Shown here: positions 42,701 to 51,706 of the stretch, in pieces
How the letters are laid out: each line of letters opens with the position of its first letter
Numbering within the stretch: position 1 is the first letter of the stretch
Assembly: GCA_045578425.1 (NCBI GenBank)
Contig: JAZNKF010000013.1
Location: 20,702-84,701 of the forward strand
Reading direction: 5' to 3'
DNA length: 64,000 nt
From: RGIG3009 sp045578425
GTDB lineage: Bacteria; Bacillota; Clostridia; Oscillospirales; Acutalibacteraceae
Notes under the pieces: model-generated
The model's database searches: none
What the model was told of the DNA's origin: nothing
What the model saw: only the letters and a program-made list of their open reading frames with translations
Program-made: the position numbers and the translations under genes

Positions 42701-43284
42701 AAAATATCGCGCAAACGCAACAAGTTTTCCTCCGCCGAACGCAAACGGCGCTCGGCTTCGTTTTTGCGGTAGCGGTATTTGGCAATACCCGCCGCTTCTT
42801 CAAAAATTTCGCGGCGTTCATCGGATTTTGACGAAACAATTTCCTCAATACGGCCTTGTCCGATAATGGAGTAGCCGTCACGTCCCAAACCCGTATCCAT
42901 GAACAGCAGTTGAATATCTTTCAAACGAACGGTGGCGTTGTTGAGCAAATATTCACTTTCGCCCGAACGATAATACCGACGAGTGACTTTGACGTCATCG
43001 GCATCGAACATGAGCCACCGCTCGGAGTTATCAATCACCAACGAAACTTCGGCATACCCCACCGATTTCCGTTTGGACGTTCCGTTAAAAATAACGTCTT
43101 CCATTTTGGAGCCGCGCAGCGTTTTGCTGGATTGTTCGCCCAACACCCAACGCACGGCATCGCTGATATTGGATTTTCCGCTTCCGTTCGGTCCGACAAC
43201 TGCCGTGATACCACTGCCGAAAGAAAGCACGGTTTTATCCGGAAACGATTTAAATCCTTGTATTTCGAGTGATTTCAGAACCAT
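39703..43284 (-). CDS. smc: chromosome segregation ATPase SMC
   Basis: A 1193-residue SMC protein: N-terminal Walker A GPNGSGKSNISDAVRWVLGE, long coiled coil, hinge (about 515-670, with VCDREEDAKRGIEFLKKSN and GGSLTGGS), return coil, and C-terminal signature MDALSGGEKSLVATALLFAI with Walker B CVLDEVEAALDDVNV. It forms condensin with ScpA/ScpB. ATG 43284 follows GGGGGAAGTG. It lies in the classical rnc-smc-ftsY block with an Elp3-like gene inserted. Confidence 0.97.
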   Translation of the reverse strand: MVLKSLEIQGFKSFPDKTVLSFGSGITAVVGPNGSGKSNISDAVRWVLGEQSSKTLRGSKMEDVIFNGTSKRKSVGYAEVSLVIDNSERWLMFDADDVKVTRRYYRSGESEYLLNNATVRLKDIQLLFMDTGLGRDGYSIIGQGRIEEIVSSKSDERREIFEEAAGIAKYRYRKNEAERRLRSAEENLLRLRDILQELEERVGPLKQQSEKAKKYLEYASEKKGLEIGVWLNTMERSRETLRELDSKLELARTQYDAAGAAIDAIEQQMEQSAEQGRALSAQMEQLRTEAGGKEEEAVRLLGNADLLRNDKSHNEENIARLRSELQEAEQGTLRLEETIAVRNEEIEQKQQAIAECQRLQLELAEEWTALQRSNEEVSGKIEQLNNQIAECVAELSDLRVQSVTAESSLAEITLRLSQVTETLAARTAQREETVREQQACEDDLHHLTEKTEELQNAVRGFEMRHASRTAKLETARHEADRLALDVEEKQHRIRLLEEMERNLEGFSQSVKSVVKQSERGELRGIHGPVSRLIHAEGTYALAIETALGGAAQNIVCDREEDAKRGIEFLKKSNGGRATFLPIQTTKGTLLTEKGLENENGFVGIASSLVTVDSQYEQIARSLLGRIAVAEDLDYAVVIARKYGYRFRIVTLDGQVVNAGGSLTGGSHVKGAGLLSRRSEIERLQTEKAALSEKAEKAGEALKALQEEVSAVSAQLSGAQGELSTATEDKIRVEGECHRLTQVAEALTAAVEECNREIAELNRRSAEHREVIEKSATQSQTVNERKNVLENEVASLGGGRQKITAEREALSARIADQKLAVVALEKEIEGIREAVEELRSRQADQTGIRSATEQQIEQLLVRNKEYEEQAELLALQAAEMRRLAKEASEQITALAAQRMQGEAQQTAWRQTSREKADERELAGREAARLEEKCAAAQKETETILNRLYEEYELTRSEAEDCAAPIENMAEATRRLAELKNKIRALGSVNVDAIEEYKEVSERYEFLSEQVHDVEVSREELLKLIGDLTAQMKDMFLERFRQINEHFGEVFRDLFGGGNAELVLTDPTDILHSGIEMHAQPPGKVILNMDALSGGEKSLVATALLFAILKVTPSPFCVLDEVEAALDDVNVDRYAQYLRRMCRNTQFIVITHRRGTMEEADILYGVTMQEQGISKLLELRVSEVEAKLGISGNAQ

Positions 43285-43288
43285 GTTC

Positions 43289-44296
43289 TCACTTCCCCCA
43301 AATAATCTGCCGCGGCAAAACAGTTTCATCTGCCGCTATGGTGACCGCGTACCCTGCCGCAGCAAAGGCGCGGATGTTTTCTTTTTTATGTCCCACCATT
43401 TTGGAAAGGGCGGTAGGATGTACCCGCAATATTGCAGAAGGCTTACCCCTTTCTTGCAATAATGCCAACGCTTTTTCGCGGTATATTCTGCCTTCGCACA
43501 GTTCCCGAAACGCCGGATGAAACGGTCCTGCCAGAAGGTGTCCTGTCATTTCCTCCTCGGCGTGCAGTCCCATGCGAATCACCGGAATGTTTTGTTTTTC
43601 CTCAAAAAACAAAAGCAACCGTGCGCACAGTGCCACCGCTTGTTCTAATGATTGCGGGGTGTATTTTCCTTGCCGATATTCGATACTGAGCGGTGTGCCG
43701 TCAATGACCAATGTGGGATACACACGCACTTCGTCGGGGTGTAATGCCGCCAATTCACGTGCTGTCTGCTCATCAATTTCGTCGGTAGAATCGGGCAAAC
43801 CTGTCATCATTTGCAACCCAAGCGATAACCCCGCTTGTTTTATCAAAGTTGCGGCTTTTCGCACGTGTTCGGCGGTATGCCCCCGCCCGCAACGCACAAG
43901 CACGGTATCGTTCATGCTTTGCGCGCCCAATTCTACGGTGGTAACACCGTAGTCTTTTAGCAGTTTTAATATTTCTTTATCTACCGCATCGGGGCGTGTA
44001 GAAATGCGAATGCCGGAAAAATCACCGCTTTTAACAAACGGTTCCGCCGCTTTAAGCAGTGCTTCCATATGGAAACGCTCGATAGCAGTGAAGCTGCCGC
44101 CAAAAAAAGCGATTTGCGCTTTTGAACCTTTCGGCAACGTTTTTTTTGCTGTCTCACAGGCGGTTTGGATATCCTTTTCAGACGGCATGCTTGCCGCGCC
44201 TGCAATGTGCCGTTGGTTACAAAACGTACACTGGTGCGGACATCCCGCATGCGGCACAAACAAGGCAACGTTATAATGCTTTTTTTCAGTCATCAT
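43289..44296 (-). CDS. Elp3-like radical SAM protein without acetyltransferase domain
   Basis: A 335-residue radical SAM enzyme. The cluster motif CPHQCTFC (C-x3-C-x2-C) begins at about residue 19, followed by FFGGSFTAI, STRPDAVD, VELGAQSMND and VYPTLVIDGTPL, as in the Elp3 radical SAM core. The HAT domain is missing. The relatives found between rnc and smc in Clostridia have no established role; a tRNA modification function is an inference. It overlaps rnc by 11 bases (start ATG-ATG at 44296/44293). Confidence 0.88.
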   Translation of the reverse strand: MMTEKKHYNVALFVPHAGCPHQCTFCNQRHIAGAASMPSEKDIQTACETAKKTLPKGSKAQIAFFGGSFTAIERFHMEALLKAAEPFVKSGDFSGIRISTRPDAVDKEILKLLKDYGVTTVELGAQSMNDTVLVRCGRGHTAEHVRKAATLIKQAGLSLGLQMMTGLPDSTDEIDEQTARELAALHPDEVRVYPTLVIDGTPLSIEYRQGKYTPQSLEQAVALCARLLLFFEEKQNIPVIRMGLHAEEEMTGHLLAGPFHPAFRELCEGRIYREKALALLQERGKPSAILRVHPTALSKMVGHKKENIRAFAAAGYAVTIAADETVLPRQIIWGK

Positions 44297-44975
44297 AGCC
44301 CATCAGTTTGAGCGCTTCTCGCGCAGCTTGTTGTTCGGCTTCTTTTTTGCTCTTGCCTTTGCCCGAACCGATAACATTGGAGTTTAGGTGTACTTCCACC
44401 AAAAATTGTTTGTTGTGGTCGGGACCGCTTTCGCCTTTGAGTTCATATTCCAATTGCTCTTCGGGATTTTGTTGGATAATCTCTTGTAACTGCGTTTTGT
44501 AATCTCTAAAATGCGGTTTACGTTGGTTAGACAATTCTTCTTTGATAAACGGCAAAATAAAGGCTTCCGCTTGCTCTAAGCCACCATCCAAGTACAATGC
44601 CGCAATCACCGCTTCAAACGCATCGGCAAGTAACGAAGCGCGCTGTGCACCGCCACCGCGTTGTTCGCCTTTGCCTAAAAGCAAACAGTCGCCGAGGTTG
44701 ATTTTTTTAGCGTACGAGCTGAGTGCTTTTTCGCAAACAAGCGACGCACGCAAACGCGTGAGTTCGCCTTCTTTTCCGGTTTCATGTTGAAACAAATAAC
44801 CGGCGGTGACAAAGCCAAGCACCGAATCACCCAAAAATTCCAAACGTTCGTTACTGTTAAGTTTACGGTTTCCCTCGTTTGCATAGGAAGAGTGGGTCAG
44901 TGCCGTTTCCAACAACGCGGGGTTTTTAAACGTATATCCCAACACTTTCATCATTTCTTTGGTTGTTGTTTGCAT
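44286..44975 (-). CDS. rnc: ribonuclease III
   Basis: A 229-residue double-strand RNA endonuclease. The catalytic motif NERLEFLGDSVLGFV and the second acidic site in ADAFEAVIAALYLDGG are intact. The C-terminal dsRNA-binding domain ends in GKGKSKKEAEQQAAREAL. It matures rRNA. ATG 44975 follows GAGGTG, and a GTG five codons earlier lies in that site. Confidence 0.96.
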   Translation of the reverse strand: MQTTTKEMMKVLGYTFKNPALLETALTHSSYANEGNRKLNSNERLEFLGDSVLGFVTAGYLFQHETGKEGELTRLRASLVCEKALSSYAKKINLGDCLLLGKGEQRGGGAQRASLLADAFEAVIAALYLDGGLEQAEAFILPFIKEELSNQRKPHFRDYKTQLQEIIQQNPEEQLEYELKGESGPDHNKQFLVEVHLNSNVIGSGKGKSKKEAEQQAAREALKLMGYDD

Positions 44976-44996
44976 TGTTTGCCACCTCACTTTTCT

Positions 44997-45224
44997 TTAA
45001 TCTTCAAAAGAAGCTACAATATCTTCGACAAATTCCCACTCGGCAACCGTTTCGGCAGGAAGTTCCACGCCAAATTGCTCACCAAGCAGAAATGCGATTT
45101 CCTCAAGGTCGCGAGGATATAAATTCAGTTCGTCCAATGAGGTTGCCAGCATAATATCCTCTTCATTGCAACCGAATCGGTCAATCAGCAGTTGTTTCAG
45201 TTGTACCAGCACCATCTGCTGCAC
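44997..45224 (-). CDS. acyl-carrier-protein-like protein lacking the phosphopantetheine serine
   Basis: A 75-residue four-helix ACP-like protein in the usual acpP slot between plsX and rnc. Length, the acidic character and the pattern IAFLLGEQFGVELPAE match helix II and beyond of ACP. But the attachment motif DSL is replaced: the aligned segment reads ELNLYPRDLEEIA, with Pro at the serine position. The DNA is unambiguous there (CCT). It therefore cannot carry 4'-phosphopantetheine at the standard site. Start is probably GTG 45224 (AAGGGAG upstream); ATG 45215 is the alternative. The 44-base overlap with plsX suggests coupled translation. Confidence 0.75.
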   Translation of the reverse strand: MQQMVLVQLKQLLIDRFGCNEEDIMLATSLDELNLYPRDLEEIAFLLGEQFGVELPAETVAEWEFVEDIVASFED

Positions 45225-46230
45225 AAGCTCCCTTCGTTTTTTCCTTGCTTATTTCCTGCGTGATTTTATCAATCACACCGGTACGGGCAAACTCTGCCGC
45301 TACGCGCACGGCGTTTTGAATAGCCAACGCTTTGGAATTGCCGTGTGCCTTGATTACCGGACGGGCCACACCAAGCAATGGTGCGCCACCCGTTTCGGCG
45401 GTGGATAATTTCTTTTTGAGTGCCGCCAAATGCGGTTTGATAAGTAACGCGCCGATTTTGGTAAGTAGGTTTGTCAAAAAGATACCTTTGACATAGCCAA
45501 GTAACATATCGACAGTGCCTTCCAGCGTTTTGAGCAACACGTTGCCGGAAAAGCCGTCTGCCACAATGACATCGGCTGCGCCGGACGGCACGTCACGGGC
45601 TTCCACGTTACCGATAAAATTGAGAGAACTGTTTTTAAGCAACTCGTGAGTCGCTTGTTGCAGTTCGCCGCCTTTGTGTTCTTCGGTGCCGACGTTGAGA
45701 AGTCCTACCGTTGCCGATGCACCGTTTTTCATGACATCGGACATATACAAGCTGCCCATCTGCGCAAATTGCAACAGCATTTCGGGACGGCAATCGGCAT
45801 TAGCGCCCGAATCAAGCAACATGTACGGTCCGTTATCCGACGGCAATACCGCCGCCAATGCCGCACGCGAAACCCCTTTGATACGTTTGACCAAAAAAGT
45901 AGCCCCCATTAACAACGCACCGGTGCTGCCCGCCGAAACAAAAGCGTCGCCGCCGCCTTCTGCCAACAAGCGCAATCCCACCGCCATGGTGCATTCTTTG
46001 TGCTCACGCAAAATAGTTTTGGGTTGCTCATTCATACCGATAACATCGGTGGCATGAACAATTTCGACATGTTCAAGCGACAAGGATTGTTCTGTCGCTA
46101 TTTTTTTAATTTCTTCCTCATTACCAACTAAAACAATGTCTACGCCATACGTATCGCGTGCCGCCACGGCACCTTTGACAACTTCTAACGGGGCATAGTC
46201 GCCGCCGTAAGCATCGACAATAATTTTCAT
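45181..46230 (-). CDS. plsX: phosphate acyltransferase PlsX
   Basis: A 349-residue enzyme that makes acyl-phosphate from acyl-ACP for phosphatidic acid synthesis. Motifs IVDAYGGDYAPLEVVKG, SAGSTGALLMGA and NVGTEEHKGGE are family markers. The last 20 or so residues (ACAADGAGTTETTAD) form an extension overlapping the next gene. It follows trmFO with a 4-base overlap. Confidence 0.95.
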   Translation of the reverse strand: MKIIVDAYGGDYAPLEVVKGAVAARDTYGVDIVLVGNEEEIKKIATEQSLSLEHVEIVHATDVIGMNEQPKTILREHKECTMAVGLRLLAEGGGDAFVSAGSTGALLMGATFLVKRIKGVSRAALAAVLPSDNGPYMLLDSGANADCRPEMLLQFAQMGSLYMSDVMKNGASATVGLLNVGTEEHKGGELQQATHELLKNSSLNFIGNVEARDVPSGAADVIVADGFSGNVLLKTLEGTVDMLLGYVKGIFLTNLLTKIGALLIKPHLAALKKKLSTAETGGAPLLGVARPVIKAHGNSKALAIQNAVRVAAEFARTGVIDKITQEISKEKTKGACAADGAGTTETTAD

Positions 46231-47531
46231 ATCATTTCCTCCAACGCTTTTAACGCACGCGCCGACAACGCCGCGTAACGTTCTTTTTTATCGCGAATGT
46301 GAGTTTCTAAGGGCGGTAACACACCGAAATTGGCTCCCATGGGTTGGAAATCCGTTACGGTAGTATCGCACACGTGGTGCGCCAAAGCGCCCATCATGGT
46401 CGTTTGCGGTAATATCAGCAGCGGTTGCGAGCGCAACGTGCGCACTGCATTTTTGCCTGCCAAAATACCGCTGCTTGCCGATTCCATGTACCCTTCCACA
46501 CCGGTGATTTGCCCCGCAAAAAACAGATGCGGTGCCGTTTTCACAGAAAAAGTGGGTGTAAGTATGTTCGGCGAATTTAAAAACGTGTTGCGATGCATCA
46601 CACCATAACGCATAAACTCTGCGTTGTGTAATGCCGGAACCAAGGAAAACACTCGTTTTTGTTCGTGAAACTTGAGATTGGTTTGGCACCCTACCAAATT
46701 ATAAAGCGTACCTGCCGCGTTTTCGGCACGTAATTGCAACACCGCCCACGGACGGTGTCCTGTGCGCGGGTCACGCAATCCCACAGGTTTCATAGGACCA
46801 AAGCGAATGGAATCCGCACCGCGGCGCGCCAAAATTTCAATCGGCATACAACCCTCGTACACCGGCGGAACATCAAAGCCGTGTAACAAGGCAAGTTCTG
46901 CGGTGGTAAGCGCCTCATGAAAAGCCTCATATTCTTCTTTGTTCATGGGACAATTAATATAATCGCCTTGACCGCTTTCTTCCCGTCCATAGCGAGAGGC
47001 ACGAAAAGAAAGTGCAGGGTCAACACTTTCTGCCGTCACAATCGGTGCCGCCGCATCGTAAAAACTCAACGCATCACCAAACCGAGCGGCAATATCCTTT
47101 GCCAAAGCATCCGCCGTCAGCGGTCCGGTGGCTACCACCGTCACACCGTCTTGCGGTAGTGCAACAACCTCTTTTTCCACCACCGTAATCAGAGGGTGAC
47201 TGCGGATTTTTTCGGTTACTTGTTTGGAAAATTCATCGCGGTCTACTGCCAAAGCACCACCGGCGGGCACCGCACAAGCGCGTGCCGTTGACACGCAAAG
47301 TGAACCCAAACGAGCCATTTCTTCTTTGAGTAATCCTGCGGCACTTTCCAGCCGCGAGGCCTTGAGGGAATTGGAGCACACCAGTTCTGCCAACAGTGGG
47401 CTGTGGTGAGCCGGTGTAAAACGGTGCGGTTTCATTTCCACCAGCGTGACTTCTACCCCTTCGTTTGCTGCCGCCCATGCCGCTTCACATCCCGCTAATC
47501 CGCCGCCGATTACCGTGATACGCTCACTCAT
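46227..47531 (-). CDS. trmFO: folate-dependent tRNA U54 methyltransferase TrmFO
   Basis: A 434-residue FAD protein that makes m5U54 in tRNA using methylenetetrahydrofolate. The dinucleotide motif VIGGGLAGCEAAW is at about 7-19. LVCSNSLKASRLESAAGLLK and CPMNKEEYEAF are characteristic, as is the C-terminal GVEGYMESASSGILAGKNA. It overlaps topA by 8 bases, the normal Gram-positive topA-trmFO pair. Confidence 0.96.
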   Translation of the reverse strand: MSERITVIGGGLAGCEAAWAAANEGVEVTLVEMKPHRFTPAHHSPLLAELVCSNSLKASRLESAAGLLKEEMARLGSLCVSTARACAVPAGGALAVDRDEFSKQVTEKIRSHPLITVVEKEVVALPQDGVTVVATGPLTADALAKDIAARFGDALSFYDAAAPIVTAESVDPALSFRASRYGREESGQGDYINCPMNKEEYEAFHEALTTAELALLHGFDVPPVYEGCMPIEILARRGADSIRFGPMKPVGLRDPRTGHRPWAVLQLRAENAAGTLYNLVGCQTNLKFHEQKRVFSLVPALHNAEFMRYGVMHRNTFLNSPNILTPTFSVKTAPHLFFAGQITGVEGYMESASSGILAGKNAVRTLRSQPLLILPQTTMMGALAHHVCDTTVTDFQPMGANFGVLPPLETHIRDKKERYAALSARALKALEEMI

Positions 47532-49617
47532 TGCTTTTTCCTTTTCCTATTTTTTCATAGCCGCAACCATCGGTTAAGCAAACCACGCCGCCGCCGCGAC
47601 CTTTGCGTTTGAACAGTGTTTTTCCGCACTGTGGGCAAATGTGCGCCGTAGGCTCGTTCCAGGTGACAAAATCACATTTGGGGTAATTTTCACAACCGAA
47701 AAACTTGCGATTCTTTTTGGATTTTTTTGCCAAAATATTGCCGCCGCATTTGGGACAAATCCCTGCGGTTCTATCCACCAACGGTTTGGTGTTTTTGCAA
47801 TCGGGATACCCGGGACAAGCCAAAAATTTACCGAAACGACCGGTTTTAATCACCATTTGCCGTCCGCATTTTTCGCAAACTTCTTCGCTTTGTTCTTCCG
47901 GCACTTTGAGACGTTCGCCCGAAAGTGTTTCTTCCGCCTTTTGCAGGGTTTTTAAAAAATCTTCATAAAAGCGGCTGAGTGTTTGCACCCAATCACTGGT
48001 GCCCGATTCAACGTCGTCTAATTGGCGTTCCATGTTGGCGGTAAATTCGGTGTCCACAATTTCGGGGAACTGTTCTTTCATCCACTGTGTGGTGACTTCG
48101 CCCAATGCCGTGGGTTTTAACGATTTACCTTCACGTTCAATGTATTCCCGCGCCAAAATCGTGCTGATGGTCGTAGCATAGGTAGAGGGACGGCCAATAC
48201 CATTTTCCTCCAATGTTTTGATGAGCGTGGCTTCGTTATACCGTGCGGGAGGTTGTGTAAAGTGTTGACTGCTTTGCAAATCCTGCAAAGTCAGCACATC
48301 GCCTTCTTTGAGCAGAGGTAAGGCACCGTCCTGTTCGTGTTCCTCGTCTTTGCCTTCTACATACAATACGGTGTAACCGTCAAACCGCACGGTGTAACCC
48401 GACGATTTAAACAGATAGTCACCGGCAGCAATCTCCGCTTGGCAAGTGTCTTGCACGCAGTTTGCCATCAAACTGGCGATAAAGCGTTCCCAAATCAGTT
48501 TATACAACCGATATTGGTCACTGCTCAAAAACGCTTTAACCATATCGGGTGTCAGCGACGGTACCGACGGACGAATAGCTTCGTGAGCGTCTTGTGCACC
48601 TTTGCGTGTTTTGTAATACCGCGCTTTTTCCGGCAAATACTCTTTGCCGTAGTGCTCGGCAATATAAACATTGCCTTCGCGGCGAGCATCTTCGGAAATG
48701 CGAAGAGAGTCGGTACGCATGTAGGTAATCAAACCCATAGCGCCGCGTTCGCCTAACTCGACACCTTCATACAGTTCTTGCGCCGCCTTCATGGTGCGTT
48801 TAGAAGCAAATCCGAGTTTGCGACTGGCTTCTTGTTGCAAAGTTGATGTAATAAACGGAGGAGCAGGAGAAATGTTACGTTCGCCCCTTTTGACCGATGC
48901 AACAGTGAACGTTTGCGGACGAATTGCCGCGAGCGCTTCATCGGCTTGTTCTTGATTAGATAATTTGATTTTGCTTTTACCCTTTTTATACAACTGCGCT
49001 TTAAAGGCTTTTCCACGCGCAGAGAGGGAAAGTTTGGCTTCGATATTCCAATACTCCTCCGAAACAAAGGCTCGGATTTCCTCTTCGCGGTCCACAATCA
49101 TGGCTACAACCGCAGATTGTACCCGCCCTGCCGACAAACCTTTGCGGATTTTTTTCCACAAAAACGGACTGATACGATATCCCACCAAACGGTCCAACAC
49201 GCGACGCGCTTGTTGGGCATTGACCAAATCCATATTGACACAACGCGGTGCCGCCATGCCTTGTGCTACACCGCTTTTGGTGATTTCATTAAATGTAACG
49301 CGATTATTTTCGCTTAAATCGGTTTTGAGCATTTGTGCCAAGTGCCAGGAAATGGCTTCGCCTTCGCGGTCCGGGTCGGTTGCCAAAAAAATGCCGTCGC
49401 TCACTGCCGCTTTCTCTTTCAATTGACGAATTAAAGCGGATTTTCCCGCAATATCCACGTAACGCGGACGAAATCCTTTTTCCACATCCACGCCAAGCAA
49501 GCTTTTGGGCAAATCACGAATATGTCCCATAGAGGCCATAACTTCATAGCCTTCTCCTAAATACTTTTGTATGGTTTTGGCTTTTGCGGGAGATTCCACA
49601 ATAACCAATTTTGACAT
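47524..49617 (-). CDS. topA: DNA topoisomerase I
   Basis: A 697-residue type IA topoisomerase that relaxes negative supercoils. The Toprim start SKLVIVESPAKAKTI and DPDREGEAISWH are clear, and the active Tyr lies in GLITYMRTDS. Three C-terminal Cys4 zinc ribbons (CEKCGR..., CPKCGG..., CPQCGK...) are present. ATG 49617 is preferred over the GTG three codons earlier that overlaps AAGGTG. Confidence 0.96.
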   Translation of the reverse strand: MSKLVIVESPAKAKTIQKYLGEGYEVMASMGHIRDLPKSLLGVDVEKGFRPRYVDIAGKSALIRQLKEKAAVSDGIFLATDPDREGEAISWHLAQMLKTDLSENNRVTFNEITKSGVAQGMAAPRCVNMDLVNAQQARRVLDRLVGYRISPFLWKKIRKGLSAGRVQSAVVAMIVDREEEIRAFVSEEYWNIEAKLSLSARGKAFKAQLYKKGKSKIKLSNQEQADEALAAIRPQTFTVASVKRGERNISPAPPFITSTLQQEASRKLGFASKRTMKAAQELYEGVELGERGAMGLITYMRTDSLRISEDARREGNVYIAEHYGKEYLPEKARYYKTRKGAQDAHEAIRPSVPSLTPDMVKAFLSSDQYRLYKLIWERFIASLMANCVQDTCQAEIAAGDYLFKSSGYTVRFDGYTVLYVEGKDEEHEQDGALPLLKEGDVLTLQDLQSSQHFTQPPARYNEATLIKTLEENGIGRPSTYATTISTILAREYIEREGKSLKPTALGEVTTQWMKEQFPEIVDTEFTANMERQLDDVESGTSDWVQTLSRFYEDFLKTLQKAEETLSGERLKVPEEQSEEVCEKCGRQMVIKTGRFGKFLACPGYPDCKNTKPLVDRTAGICPKCGGNILAKKSKKNRKFFGCENYPKCDFVTWNEPTAHICPQCGKTLFKRKGRGGGVVCLTDGCGYEKIGKGKSNE

Positions 49618-49651
49618 GCTTTTCACCTTATCTTTCTAAAGACGAGTCTTG

Positions 49652-50869
49652 TCATTTTAAACGAGAATATCGTTTTCCGGGATAACATTTTACGCAGCCG
49701 AACAATTCCAACTCCGTTAACGCTGCAAACACTTTACCTGCCGGCAAGCCGGTTGCGGCACAGAGCCATTCGGCTGTTTTGGGAGAATCGCTTAACGTTT
49801 CAAACACTTGTTTTGCTGTTGGTGTTGCGGTTTGCGGACACGAAACCGATGACTCAAACGCTACCGATGTTGCATCTGCCACACGCCCGCGCGAAAACGG
49901 TGCTTTTTGGGGAAACGGAGGCTTGTTTAGTACAAATTGATAGTACGCCTCTTGTGCGGTATTTGCTTCGTCTTCTTGCAGTGTACCACGGCAACGATAT
50001 TGATATTCCTCCAAAATCTCGCCGGCGCGCGTTACCATGGTGGCACCGTCTTTAATGAGTTTATTAGAACCCACGCTTTCCGGTGACAGCGCATTGCCGG
50101 GAACGACAAACACGTCGCGGCTTTGCTCGCGCGCCGTGCTCGCAGTAATCAGTGCCCCGCTTCTCTCGGGGGCTTCCACAATGCAAACACCCCAAGACAG
50201 TCCGCTTATTAGGCGGTTACGGGCTCTATAATGGTATGTGGGTGCCGGTGTGTCCGGCGGGTACTCTGTAATAATAGCGCCGTTGTTTTCCAAAACATTT
50301 CGGCGCATTTTTTGTGTGCTTTTGGGGTACTCCACATTAAGGCCACAGGGCTTTACCACCACCGTGGTACCGCCGGCGTACAAAGCGCCTTCATGTGCGG
50401 CGCAGTCAATACCCCGCGCCCCGCCGCTGACAACAATACATCCTGCGGCCGCCAAACCGGCAGCAATGCCACCGGCTACGGTCTTGCCGTAGGTTGTACA
50501 TTCTCGCGTACCGACTACACCGATAGGCGGTGCTGCCGTTGCATCAAAATCCGGCAACAGACCTTGTCCGTACAAGACGAGTGGCGGAGAATATAATTGC
50601 CGCAACACCTCCGGATACAAAGTATCGTCCGGTGTGAGATACCAACCCAATTTGGCACTGCGTTCAAGAATCTTTTGTGCTTTATCAAGTGATTTGTTAC
50701 ATAAATTTTCTACCGTTTTTTCGCCGAGCTCCACCGTGGAAAAAGCCTTTTTATTTGCGGCATATATTTCTTTTGGAGAAGAAAACAGATTTGACAAAAG
50801 CGGTACCGCCGAACTGCCTTGACCAACGGCTTGTTGCAACCATACCCAGTATACAGAATTATCTGTCAC
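49652..50869 (-). CDS. dprA: DNA-processing protein DprA
   Basis: A 405-residue protein that loads RecA on incoming single-stranded DNA. The Rossmann-type core shows GVVGTRECTTYGKTVA, VSGGARGIDCAAHEGAL and SGALITASTAREQSRDVFV. The C-terminal winged helix (about 345-405) is present. Start is assigned to GTG 50869 (reading VTDNSVYWVWLQQ), inside the spoU end, because the longer frame merely repeats the end of spoU in another frame. Overlap with spoU is 11 bases. Confidence 0.92.
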   Translation of the reverse strand: MTDNSVYWVWLQQAVGQGSSAVPLLSNLFSSPKEIYAANKKAFSTVELGEKTVENLCNKSLDKAQKILERSAKLGWYLTPDDTLYPEVLRQLYSPPLVLYGQGLLPDFDATAAPPIGVVGTRECTTYGKTVAGGIAAGLAAAGCIVVSGGARGIDCAAHEGALYAGGTTVVVKPCGLNVEYPKSTQKMRRNVLENNGAIITEYPPDTPAPTYHYRARNRLISGLSWGVCIVEAPERSGALITASTAREQSRDVFVVPGNALSPESVGSNKLIKDGATMVTRAGEILEEYQYRCRGTLQEDEANTAQEAYYQFVLNKPPFPQKAPFSRGRVADATSVAFESSVSCPQTATPTAKQVFETLSDSPKTAEWLCAATGLPAGKVFAALTELELFGCVKCYPGKRYSRLK

Positions 50870-51671
50870 CGTTTGCACCGCCTTCTCGTACCATTTCCCA
50901 AAAAACAATACCGGCGGCAACCGAAGCGTTCAGCGATTCCGCCCGCCCCGCCATGGGAATCGTAATAGCAAGGGAACACGCGGCTTGCGTTTTTGGGGAT
51001 AATCCGTTACCCTCGTTTCCGATTACACACACCGTACCGGCTCCCAAGGATGCCCGTTGAATCGGTACGGCATCGCTGTTTACCACACAGGCAGCCGTTT
51101 GTAACCCTTGGCTTTTGAGCGCTTCCAAAGATTCTGCCAGCGAATCCGTAAAATAAAGCGGCAAACGAAACACACCACCCATGCTGCCGCGCAACACTTT
51201 GGGGCTGTACGGGTCACAACAACCGTCGGATAAAATAAGCCCGTCCAGTCCAAACGCTTCTGCTGCACGAATGATGGTTCCCAAGTTAGAAGGGTCCTGA
51301 ACACATTCCAAAGCGGCATACCGCCCTTGCGATGACAACTCGCAAACCGACAATTCCTGCCGTTTGGGCAACGTGCCAATACAAAAAATCCCTTGCGGAG
51401 TTTGCGTATTGGCCAAGTAGGATGCCAACGTATCTTCAATTTCAAAAGCCAACGTTGCCGCAGCACATACCGCCGACACGCTATCGGGGTATTGTTTTGC
51501 TGCACGGGTAGTAAACAAAGCAACCGCAATAGTAACACCCGAGTAAGCTGCATCACAGCACAACCGCGCACCTTCCAAGACAAACTGTCGACTTTGTCGG
51601 CGGTGTTTGGCGTCGGTTGCCAGTTTGCGATATTCTTTTATGAACCGATTATCTCGACTGGTAATATCCAT
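50859..51671 (-). CDS. SpoU/TrmH family RNA 2'-O-methyltransferase
   Basis: A 270-residue SPOUT methyltransferase. The substrate-binding N-terminal part (QFVLEGARLC) is followed by motif 1 DPSNLGTIIRAAEAFG, motif 2 VIGNEGNGLS and motif 3 IPMAGRAESLNASVAAGI, which form the trefoil knot. It methylates rRNA or tRNA ribose with SAM, exact target unknown. ATG 51671 lies 6 bases after GGGAGG. First gene of a long minus-strand series. Confidence 0.93.
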   Translation of the reverse strand: MDITSRDNRFIKEYRKLATDAKHRRQSRQFVLEGARLCCDAAYSGVTIAVALFTTRAAKQYPDSVSAVCAAATLAFEIEDTLASYLANTQTPQGIFCIGTLPKRQELSVCELSSQGRYAALECVQDPSNLGTIIRAAEAFGLDGLILSDGCCDPYSPKVLRGSMGGVFRLPLYFTDSLAESLEALKSQGLQTAACVVNSDAVPIQRASLGAGTVCVIGNEGNGLSPKTQAACSLAITIPMAGRAESLNASVAAGIVFWEMVREGGANGDR

Positions 51672-51706
51672 GCGGCACCTCCCAACAGCAAGTTCACAAA
51701 ACCAAG

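Noticed and set aside
39902..42772. Several long plus-strand frames opposite smc
   Set aside because: They mirror the coiled-coil coding strand, are Ser-rich shadows, and have no domain or initiation signal.
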